Positions 55,199-64,000 of a DNA stretch of 64,000 nt are shown here, one piece after another (position 1 is the first letter of the stretch; every line of letters begins with the position of its first letter). Position numbers and translations under genes: made by a program. The notes beneath the pieces are model-generated. The model was given only the letters and a program-made list of their open reading frames with translations, ran no database searches and had not been told where the DNA came from. Source of the stretch: Polytrichum commune (lineage: Eukaryota; Streptophyta; Polytrichopsida; Polytrichales; Polytrichaceae). The DNA is taken from assembly GCA_950295325.1 (NCBI GenBank), contig OX485803.1:38023554-38087553 (forward strand), written 5' to 3'.

Positions 55199-57976
55199 AT
55201 GCTTAAAGACCCCCGACAATTCCCCATACACAAAATACTCGATCACAAACAAAAACAATCTAACGACCACAATGGAATAAAAAAAACAGTCACGTCATAC
55301 CTATGTCAATGGACCACAACAAATAACAACACATATAATAAATGGCGAACCCAAATGGACCTATACCCCTACTGTGAAGCCGACATATGCAACCACAACA
55401 CAAACCTACTTATCCAATATTACACAGAAAGACAACACAATCATTTTTCAAACATCATTAACGCTTACTTCACCACGGAACAACACCGAGACACAAGATA
55501 CGTCACACCACCCACAATAATTCCGCTAGCACATATTTCTATTAGTGAATGCAACCCAGAAAACGACATTGAAACAAATTCTGATACTATCCAAACACAA
55601 TTCGATGTCGCCCACATATACGAAGACAATGGAAGGCACCTCATCACCATCCCAAAAGCTAGACTAACATGGCTATGGAAACAATATCAATTGGCAAAAA
55701 ATACCACACATGGTCTAGAACCATCTACCCAATCATTTGAAACTGAAATTGTCTGGCTATACCAGAGATACAAATACCGCATCCCAAAGAACGACCCACT
55801 CAAAAGAACCCAATATACAATATCAACACAAATACTAGATCTACTAATTACAACATTCAATATTTCCCATTCTTACTTTTCATCCCCAGTTACATGTCCT
55901 ACACAATTCACCCAATTCTACTCACCCTTTTCACGAGACATAATATTTGGATCCTTAGGAAAAGTGTTTGACTATAAATGACAAGGAATTGGATACGCAC
56001 ATCCTCACACCTCAACAGACCTACAACAAGCCATTCACTGGGCACGCATAGCGGCCCAAAATGACCCTTACACAATCACTATAATTATATCCCCAGACAC
56101 TGACTGGTACCAAAACTCGAACCCACACACAGGCCAATTCCCAGACACACATGTCATTGCCCATTTTGCCGCTGACACAATCACATACGAAGAACCAACA
56201 ATACCCCCCGAGCTCAATACTACAAGGAAAGAACCATCTACCATGCAAATATTCTGTATCCATCATCAAAATAATAACATAGGTACCTACGAACAAATGA
56301 AGCTAATACACGACACAACGAATAACCTCCAAATACTACAAAACCACACTCAAATTGCACCACCCACCCCCCCCCCCCCGAACATCACCGTTAACCCTAG
56401 TAAAAAATGGGTTAAATCAAACTACCCAAACACACCCCTATACAATAATAACCCCACCCCACAAATCCCAAACTACCAAACCAACTTACTGCTAAAATTC
56501 CACCCCCAATTTAGCTACTACACATATGGATCCTTTATAAAACCCAAAGAAATTGCCCCTGGAGTATGGAGAAGAGAAAGAGCTGGATATGGTATCTATA
56601 GCCCCAAAGGCTTAAATATCGCCAAAAGATTCCATGGGCATCAAAACATACTACGTGTAGAAATGATGGCTATACATAAAACACTAAGAATCATCAATAC
56701 ACAATTCCCTAACGAACCCGCATTTATATTCACAGATAGTCTAAACGTACTATACCTACTCAATACACAAATCAAACACCCCACTCTCCATAATAGTCAC
56801 CCAGACCAAACCACACTCAACTCCATGGTAAAAATCCTCCAAGACCGTACACAGCCTATCACACTATACAAAGTCAGGGCACACGTCAATATTGACGGTA
56901 ATGAAAAAGCTGATAAACTAGCAAAAGACGGGTTAGAATTAGAACACATAATCGCCATACACCCATACGAACATGCCTACACCACCCCATACTATTATCA
57001 AAAGGACGTCTGGGCCTCAATGGAAGAAGTCCCAGACAAAGGTCCAGTAAAATTCTTAGAAAAACAAATTAAAAAATATGACAGGGAAACTAATATAGCA
57101 GTCATGGCCACACAAACCCCCAACACGTATAAATGGACAGAAAATATAGACATTGACAAAGAACTATCCAACGAATTCTGGACAAATCCCTCAATCACAG
57201 ACAAACAAAAATCATGCCTTCTTAAATTCCGCACAGGAACATACATGGGTAATGCTAGAAAACAAATGTTTTTCGGTCACCAGAGGTACCCCTCCATCAC
57301 GTGTCCCATATGCAACTCAAACGATCCAGACACTTGGCTACATGTACTACTGAAATGTAACCAACAAAATATACACTCACTACGAATTAAAAGGCATAAC
57401 AAAGCAGTTGGAGAAATTAGGAAGCTCCTAATCTCGTCCGAAAAATCCCGATGTTTTACCCTCATGAATGCCGGTACCTTCAATAATAATCCCCAAGAAA
57501 ATATTGTCCCCAATTGGCTACTCCCTTGCGAATGTAACACACAAAGATGTCATTGCAATGCAAGGTTCAGACCTGACATACTTTGCGTCAAAGGATTACC
57601 ATATCAAAATGACCCTCCCATCGACGTTAACCCTAACCTCACCATACAATTTATTGAATTCACATATTGTAACGACAGACTTTCCCCAGAAACTATAGAA
57701 GCAAAAAACAACAAATACAAACCACTGATTGACAATATTGCTTCCAGAGGATGGAAAATCGAACCACTTATTGTACTCACAGCTGGGGCCCGAGCTACGG
57801 CCCACATCCCATCTATGAAAATACTAGAAGAAAATCTCAAAATACCCATGGTTACCATCAAAAATATCTTTAAAAATATTAATACCATTGCAATACAATA
57901 TGCCATGTCCATCCTCCTACATAAGAGGAGACTTGAAAACCACCAACCACTCCCCCAAAACTTAGACCCCCCATAA
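55199..57976 (+). pseudogene. LINE copy 2 ORF2, second half: PCIF1-like domain, RNase H, CCHC, restriction-like endonuclease
   Basis: Open from 55199 to TGA 55979-55981 (Trp in copy 1), then open to 57976. The PCIF1-like block is retained (YFSSPVTCPT, FGSLGKVF, GYAHPH, TITIIISPDTDWY). In RNase H the first Asp is Tyr (YYTYGSF), and RVEMM replaces RAEMM; the other motifs, FTDSLNVLY and RAHVNIDGNEKAD, remain. CCHC (CPICNSNDPDTWLHVLLKC) and RLE motifs RFRPDI, IEFTY and AKNNKYKPL are intact. Compared with copy 1, a 10-nt deletion at 55040/55041 removes part of the Cys-rich linker and breaks the join to the RT half. Confidence 0.8.
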
Positions 57977-58448
57977 AACCCAAAAACTTATATTATATCT
58001 AGTATCTACGTACAGCTCAGAATGAGGGATGGTGCCGGCAGGTTGGTACAAATTTCCTGCCTTTTACTCACTAGCAGCACCAAGTCATGTGTTACATTTT
58101 AGATGATCATACGGACTCGACTGGAATCGAACCCGGAACGTCTTAACTCAAACATCCTCCCACAACCAACCGAGGAATCATGACTTGGCGTTCACTCTCA
58201 TTACAAAAACATGAATTATACCTAAAAAGCATGCACCTCCGTGGACCATTATCGGCCCTTGTTATTTGTTTCTTGATTGTTGTTTCTCGGTTACTGTTTC
58301 TCTGTTACTATAGTGTCCATCCTCGAAAAAGGAGAGTAGTTTTGTCCCAGCTTCCCCATGTCATGTGGGCATCGGGTTGTTGGCATTACGAACGGACACT
58401 TTATTCACGCCGGCCCCTAAAAGGGACCGGAGTTTCTATCTATCTATC
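57977..58448 (+). other. 3' UTR and tail of LINE copy 2
   Basis: Shares the terminal block of about 130 nt and TATC tail with copy 1 (CCCAGCTTCCCCATGTC, then GGGACCGGAGTTTCTATC). About 130 nt at 58105-58240 have no counterpart in copy 1. Confidence 0.8.
58105..58182 (-). repeat. tRNA-like (SINE-head-like) segment in the LINE 3' UTR
   Basis: On the minus strand GGTTCGATTCC (58123-58133) is a perfect RNA polymerase III B box, and CCTCGGTTGGTTG about 40 nt upstream resembles an A box. The T-stem has mismatches, so it is not a functional tRNA; it is more likely a tRNA-derived SINE head or a tRNA relic. Absent from copy 1. Confidence 0.4.
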
Positions 58449-58461
58449 TGAAAAACGGTGA
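58449..58461. repeat. Target-site duplication, right copy (LINE copy 2)
   Basis: TGAAAAACGGTGA, identical to 44776-44788. Confidence 0.85.
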
Positions 58462-59389
58462 AAATAAGTTACGGGAAGCTAGCAAGGGTTGCAACAACCT
58501 CCCCCTCACCTACCTCCATTTTTGTATTTTATTCATGGATTTTGGTGCTATGATGGTGGAGAGTATTGCGAACAATGGATAAAAGTCTTCGCCACCCACA
58601 TTTGCCACATTGTATTCCATAACACTATGCAAACCATGTTGTGCTAGTGAACAATTGAGTGTTGTTGTACGTAGAGTGTTGTAAATATGAGTGATATAGA
58701 TAACATATAGGGCATGAAATAACAATACTATCACACACATGTCATTTCAAAAATGTTGTTTGAATTCATCATGAAAGAATGTTCATTATCTTATATGATA
58801 TTGTCAGATGCCTTACAATTTTCACTAAAGACTTTTCAGTATACACGGTGATTATTCATTAGACATCTTACCTCTTCAATTGAGTATTTTCTCTAAATAT
58901 GATGCCGAGGTTTGTTCTCTACTACTTTGATGCACAATTAGTTCATTGTATGTTCATCAAGGTGGATTGAAAGGTACAATAGAGGCGAACCATGGCTTAA
59001 GAAGATGTAGCTATGCGAGGCTCCTATGATGCACAGAGAAAACAAACCCAAGGCTCGATAACTAGCCATGTAAACACGTGATGCAATGCTCAAAGGTTTG
59101 GAGCAACATGCCGAGCACATTACTTACATGGATATGATTTGACATGCTTGCAACACAACAATATGGGTATTGGTAACATGAAGATATACAAAATTGCATT
59201 AATAGTAAGTATGACACAATTGATTGTTCATCTCTCACATCCGTTTTAATATGGATCTTTCTTTTAAATAAAAATATTTCATTTTTACAAAGCAGTTGTT
59301 CAAGTGTAGAAAGGTCCAATGCCCCATAAGGGAGGAAACTATGGTTGTTTGTACATCGCGTTATCATGGTGGAAGCTTGGGCGGGAGGA
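58462..59389. other. Remainder of arm A and loop of the inverted repeat
   Basis: The first 50 bp continue arm A after the LINE. The rest is AT-rich sequence between the arms without a supported gene. Confidence 0.5.
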
Positions 59390-60372
59390 GTCATGTCGCT
59401 TCCCTTGCTAGCCCCCTTAATAATCTTGCCAATTTTCCTTTCTAGCAAAGGTTACGAGCGCTAACCCTTCGCATACCGCCATGCTAATGGTTAGCTCCTC
59501 TTACCCCGGACCATATAATTCAAAGGAGGGGAACCAACCCTCCTACTTTGCTTTCGGGACTCACCCCTTAATCGGTAACCCATTTCTTCGATGTGGACTT
59601 CCATCCATGGAAGTCCCATCTTATGTTGATCATCGCATTGCCAGAGCAACACTACAACAACCCGAACCATATTAGGCAACTATGGCCTCACAATGGGCCA
59701 AAGCCCATGGAGGCCGTGCCGTTCGGCCTCGGGTGGGTGAGGCCACACCACCTCACCCATATAAGCCTCTAGGACTCTATGCGGGGCCCCTACCCCACCG
59801 TCAACCAACCTCTTGTCTCTCTACCAAGAGTTGGGGCCAAGTGGACATTCTCCTTTAGCTGCTGGGCCTAGAACCCCCCAGCAGCTTCAGACCATCATAA
59901 CTTCCTTGTATGATGTCTGATCATAACAAACAACCACTCTATCTTCATCTACGCTTCACGTAGATGCCGATGGACTCCTCACTTGCCCCATTCGGGCAAG
60001 TCTTGAGGAAGTTATGCCTGTTTGAACCTTGGCAGTCCCGGGAATCACTCTCAGGCACTGCTGTACCAGGGCGCTGTCCCGGGACAGCGCCCCACTCAAA
60101 TGGCCATAACTCCTAGCTCACACCTCCGATTGAGGTGTTCTTGAGCATTCTAGAATCACCACGCCATGAGCAATGCGTAGCTCATGGCCTTACCCTTGTG
60201 CCTCCTAGTCTCCGTGGGTGGGAGGCGTTCCCAACGCCCGGGCCCTCACCCACACTAGGATCACTTGGGCCCTCTCACCAATGGCGCCACAAGTCCCGGG
60301 TGTCACTCCGGGGTCCCCCTTGTGCCCATGGTGTTTCGGGCACTCCTCATGGAGAGGTGCGCGACAAGTCAC
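59390..60372. repeat. Long inverted repeat, arm B (uninterrupted)
   Basis: The reverse complement aligns with arm A on both sides of the LINE: GGGGCTAGCAAGGGAAGC against 58462 onward, then GGGTTAGCGCTCGTAACC against 44751 onward, on to GCGCACCTCTCCATGAGGAG against 43970. It thus preserves a paralogous empty site. Blocks such as GGCCATAACTCCTAGCTCAC and TTGAGCATTCTAGAATCACC suggest an old repeat family. No coding function recognised. Confidence 0.7.
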
Positions 60373-61540
60373 CTAGCCTTTGCTAGCGCCCGCCATGTCT
60401 AATAAAGAACATCATAGGTGGATTCTCAATGTCATGGCTAAGTTGGACGTAGATGACTACCATAAACATAGCTTGGGTTGCTTCAGTGATAACATTGACA
60501 AGTCTTGTGACCAAATGCTGGGGTTAGAGTGTTCTCTTGTTGCACATTTGAGAGTGCACTAGAGCTGCCAATACGATTTACATTCCCGACATAGAATGTT
60601 CATTGTGTGCCATGCAATTGCAAGTTGTTTAGGTCATATTTGGATGTGTGTGCGCATGTCATTAGGTTACACACAAAGTTGATGTTGCACAATGTTTGGT
60701 TGCTACAATGAGGTAATTACATGGTGGCATGGAACCACCTTATTAATAAATGCGGAATCCAATGTGACAAAAATATTGCAAATGTAAGCACAACATAGGT
60801 GGAATTGAGTAGGGAGTCTTTGCCATTGGTGGTGGAGGTAGTCATGGAGAATTATAGGAACCATATCACACAATATAATATGACTATAGAGGTTGTATGC
60901 ACTCTTATGCCCAACCCTAGTTGCCAACATCTGTTCACAAAAATGGTGGAAATAGTTGTGGTCGTGACAATTGTGGATGAGGACATGGTGGTTGTGGCCA
61001 TGGATATCCTAAGTGTGGCCATATGTGTGGATCGAGGATTCCCAACTAACTCCAATGTGGATGTTGAATTCTCTAGAGATCGCACAAATGATGAGCATCC
61101 TTACTATAAATAATGAGAAAAACCTACAATTATCAAGAAAATTTTAAGCATGTATGGTGGTCCTATGAGTTTCATGTGAATTTCATGTAATAAGACATTA
61201 GCTCATCATTTTGCTCTGATCATTGCACACATGGCAAGTCTACACATAGCATTACACCTTAAACTATTCAACCAAGCAACTGTAAGTTACGATACTTACA
61301 TAAGATCCTGGTCCCTCACTCCCTGGTGGAAGAAGGGAGGGGACCAACAAAACATGCACTACTTATCATCCAATGAAAGAATGCCACCTAAAGACAACAT
61401 GTTAAGTTCAGAAGGAAGCCATTAATGGACATGATTTCCGAATATACATAAAAATATTGTTTACAAACAATATGAATAAACACATGCATTAATTGTGTAG
61501 AAAATGCATAAGTAATATAGATAATAATCACATGCATGAA
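60373..61540. other. Gene-free stretch before the WD40 gene
   Basis: No supported gene. Near 60955-61040 a frame with Gly/Cys/His (GHGGCGHGYPKCGH) hints at a decayed retroelement zinc knuckle but has stops. A (TA)n tract lies at about 61539-61555. Confidence 0.4.
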
Positions 61541-61559
61541 CATATATATATATATAAAT

Positions 61560-62005
61560 AATATAAAGAGGTTTTGGGTTTGGAGTGTGGGATTGAGGGG
61601 TCGGTGGAGGTACTCATACGAAGAGAGAGTTGTGGGAGCCTGGCATTTGGAGATGGAGAGAGAAATTGAATTTAGCGTTCGATATTTGAGTTATGCAAGT
61701 GTGGCGAGAAGCTTCGAGACCTTGATTTCTATCTGTCTCTCTCTCGGGTTGGGTGTGTGCGCGGTCCCCGTCCCGTGGAAGAAGTCTCGCATCGAGCACT
61801 TCTTACTTACTTCTGAGAACGAACAGTAGCTTCTCTCTCCAGTTTTGTGCGCATCGAAAACTGCACTCCTCGATCCATCCCCTTGTCCTTCTGTTCCTAT
61901 CACCTCAATTTCTTCCACATCTGCTGTGCTGTGTTCTGTTCTATTGTGACACCGGAATTGGTATTCCTCTCAATTCACAGAAATCTCTGCATCATCTGGG
62001 GAGCC
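61560..62005 (+). promoter_or_regulatory. Probable promoter/5' UTR of the WD40 gene
   Basis: Upstream of ATG 62006 the sequence becomes pyrimidine-rich (TCTATCTGTCTCTCTCTC near 61730, then C/T-rich blocks to 61990), as is common in plant 5' leaders. No TATA box can be assigned with confidence. Confidence 0.35.
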
Positions 62006-63810
62006 ATGGGAGAGGAATCGCCGCAGTACGCCCTGTGCTGCCAACTCTTTGGTCACGAAGAAGATGTAAGTAATTAATTCACCTCCGCCTTCACTCCTTC
62101 CTTCTCCTCAGCTTCTCCGAAGCTCCGATTGCCATTTGTTGCTGGACATTGTCTCCTGTATTTTTTCTTGTTTATGGTTTTTGAATATCAGACGATCAAG
62201 TTCTGCTGCTGCAACCTGTATCTCATTGGGTGTGGGGTTCACATTTAGTCTCGGGGTTGGAAGAATCACAAATTGGGTGGCTCCACTCCTGCTGAACTTC
62301 CTACCACGCGCATAGGGTTAGGGTTACAAGGGTACGTTCGATGATGATGGCATAGTCTGTTCAATCAGATTAATTTTTAGTCTTTTGGTATGAGGTTATC
62401 ATCTTGATGAATGTTGAAGAAGGTCATTTCAAAATGAATTTTGCGTTCGAGGGCCAGGTCATTCCATGATGACCTCCAATTATATAAATTCTTGATTTCC
62501 TTTCATTTACAAATATGTTCACTAGTAATCGAGGTGGCAAACGCGTTTACGTTTAGAGCTTGATTGGAACCGGTGCAATTATGGATGCATTGGATGTCAT
62601 TCGAGTATGTGTACATGCGATTTCTGGTCATTCTGAATTTAGGTCATTGCAGAGCTTGTTGTAAGAATTTGCTGACCTAGTTTTGTCGATTAAGTCTGGG
62701 CTGTAGTGTAAGAAGCTTTTTCTTTGGATTTTAGAAGTTCACCTCAATTCTTCCTTCGTCTATGTGGAGTGGCCAAAGCATTGTGCACTATAGGCAACGT
62801 TGCAGCTTGTTTTGATAACTACGATGAGCTTTTTGTTCGTATGTGGGGTTGCTGTCAAAGAGTTACCAAGTTGGACGTCAATTTAGGAGATTTTCCAGTT
62901 TTTGTGAGTCCTCTTTGAAGTTGTCATCTACTCATATTGGCAAAAGCCTTAAGTCATTGAGGAGGTAAGTAGATGATCACTCCTTCCTCGTGATGGTGAC
63001 CTTGGTTAGTGAGGAAGAGTTCATCACAGTTGGGCAAACTTTCTCACCCTTAAGCTTACATCAGTGTACCTGAAGCTTACAAATTTCCATGTGTTGATTG
63101 TGCATCAGGTACGGGGTCTTGGTATTTCCGAGGATGGGAAAATTGCAACAGGCTCGCGTGACAAGTCCGTGCGGGTTTGGAACCTTGTCCAGGGTGATAA
63201 CCGAGAGTTCACTTTAGACAGAACATTAGTTGGGCATACGAGCTTCGTGGGAACTGTAGCATGGATCCCACCATCGGCACAATTCCCACAGGGTGGATTG
63301 GTGTCAGGGGGAATGGACATGCGTGTGGTAGTTTGGGATTTAGAGAAAGCTTCTATTGTACAAGATTTGAAGGGCCACTCATTGCAAGTGAGCTGTGTTG
63401 CGGTGGAGGCTAATGGCGATATTTTGTCTGCCTCAGTAGACAAGTAAAGCATCCTGTTACTGAACTCATTTTCCATGTTCTATTTGGGTGCAAAACCTCG
63501 TGCACACATTTTCTGAGCATATATCAGGAGTCCCAGTCATAATCCAAAATTTTCTTGTGTGGTGGTGTCATGTTGGCCTAGTGGATGAATTTGGAAGTTT
63601 CTCCATGTGGCAGTAGCTAACATCAATTTACCTGCAGTACTGTGCGGAGGTGGCGGAATGGTGCAACTCTGGAGGTTTTGCAAGGCCATGAGGGTCCTGT
63701 GCAAGCTGTGCTTGCACTCCCTTCTGGGGAGGTTCTTACAGGTTCAAGCGACACAACAATGAAGCTTTGGCGTGGTTCGGATTGCATTGGCACATTTCGT
63801 GGACATTCAG
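62006..63810 (+). CDS. DOA1/UFD3/PLAA-like WD40 protein, 5' part (runs off the window)
   Basis: Three exons are visible: 62006-62065, 63109-63443 and 63638-63810, with GT-AG borders and matching phases. They encode MGEESPQYALCCQLFGHEED, then VRGLGISEDGKIATGSRDKS...VRVWN, the DRTLVGHTSFVGTVAWIPPS block, SGGMDMRVVVWDLEKA, GHSLQVSCVAVEANGDILSASVDNTVRRWRNG and GHEGPVQAVLALPSGEVLTGSSDTTMKLWRG. These are four successive WD40 blades with GH and WD-like ends, typical of the N-terminal propeller of Doa1/Ufd3/PLAA. In that family PFU and PUL domains follow; they bind ubiquitin and Cdc48/p97 in ubiquitin-dependent degradation. They would lie beyond the window. The first intron is 1,043 bp. Confidence 0.9.
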
Positions 63811-64000
63811 GTCTATCTTTTTAGTATCTTTGCAGATTTCTCACCAGCATTTCTCAGAAAAAAATGATGGAAAAATGCTCAAGAACTTTTAGAGTAGAAA
63901 GTTTGTTGGAAGTCTTTATTTAAAATCATGTGTCTAATTAAACGTGGTAGTTGAGTTTTTAGGGCAGGTGTATGCTTTCTCTTACGGCAGAAAATTGGAC

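Larger units (their letters stand above)
44789..58448 (+). mobile_element. Dualen/RandI-like non-LTR retrotransposon, copy 2
   Basis: A 13.7-kb LINE with a 13-bp TSD and a (TATC)n tail, inserted in arm A of an inverted repeat whose other arm is uninterrupted. Order: 5' UTR, ORF1 module (45343-48635), a G-poor spacer with motif repeats, a leader plus 2A, APE, RT, PCIF1-like domain, RNase H, CCHC, RLE, 3' UTR. Lesions in ORF2 are TAA at 50917-50919, an extra C near 51312-51319, a 1-nt loss near 52145, Asp to Tyr in the APE SDH motif (52342-52344), a 1-nt loss near 54446, a 10-nt loss at 55040/55041, TGA 55979-55981, and Asp to Tyr in RNase H (56525-56527). Not autonomous. It is longer than copy 1 because it has the ORF1 module. 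Confidence 0.9.

Noticed and set aside
60799-61113. 104-codon ORF or retroelement gag
   Set aside because: The open frame has no domain. The Gly/Cys/His-rich reading lies in another frame and is interrupted by stops; too weak to annotate.
61753-62077. ORFs of 106 and 76 codons over the WD40 start
   Set aside because: They are out of frame with the clear WD40 exon at 62006-62065 and lie in its leader.
1-64000. CRISPR array, bacterial operons or rRNA genes
   Set aside because: None seen. Regular repeats are transposon-related or simple-sequence, and the genes are spliced plant genes.

Overview
This window looks like nuclear DNA of a land plant, probably not a crop-type angiosperm, but I cannot name the species. 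Three spliced plant genes support this. The first is a 14-repeat P-class PPR protein (28616-30951, +). The second is a plastid-type EngB/YihA GTPase in four exons (33491-36152, -). The third is the 5' end of a DOA1/UFD3/PLAA-like WD40 gene (62006 to beyond the edge, +). They occupy only a small part of the 64 kb. The rest is mobile DNA at many stages of decay.

Two very large non-LTR retrotransposons of one lineage dominate, both on the + strand. Copy 1 covers 1893-12270 and has a 12-bp target-site duplication (TSD). Copy 2 covers 44789-58448 and has a 13-bp TSD. Both end in a (TATC)n tail. Copy 2 interrupts one arm of a long inverted repeat, and the other arm (59390-60372) preserves a paralogous empty site, so its ends are well supported. 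Comparing the copies suggests one ancestral polyprotein of about 2,400 residues. In order it holds a leader of about 100 residues, a 2A ribosome-skipping motif, an AP-type endonuclease, reverse transcriptase, a Cys/His cluster, a PCIF1/CAPAM-methyltransferase-like domain, RNase H, a CCHC zinc motif and a PD-type restriction-like endonuclease. The APE plus RLE combination is the defining layout of the algal Dualen/RandI group. The 2A motif, the methyltransferase-like domain and a 25-nt motif repeated upstream make this the most interesting content of the window. Neither copy is intact. Copy 2 also carries a separate ORF1 module (RRM-like fold plus coiled coil) that copy 1 lacks, and the two copies have different 5' ends.

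Between them, 12-28 kb is a nest of DNA elements: Tourist-like (TAA TSD), Stowaway-like (TA TSD), a pogo/Tigger relic with the transposase C-terminus, a family rich in the AACCGGTT palindrome, and a long-TIR composite that contains several of these. The genic stretch 28.6-36.2 kb has a MITE inside the PPR intron and an inverted-repeat element between the two convergent genes. From 36.5 to 44.7 kb lie a deletion-derivative hAT element with an 8-bp TSD, more MITEs, a copia-like gag relic and an integrase-core-like relic. After copy 2 come the second inverted-repeat arm, about 1.2 kb without genes, and the WD40 gene.
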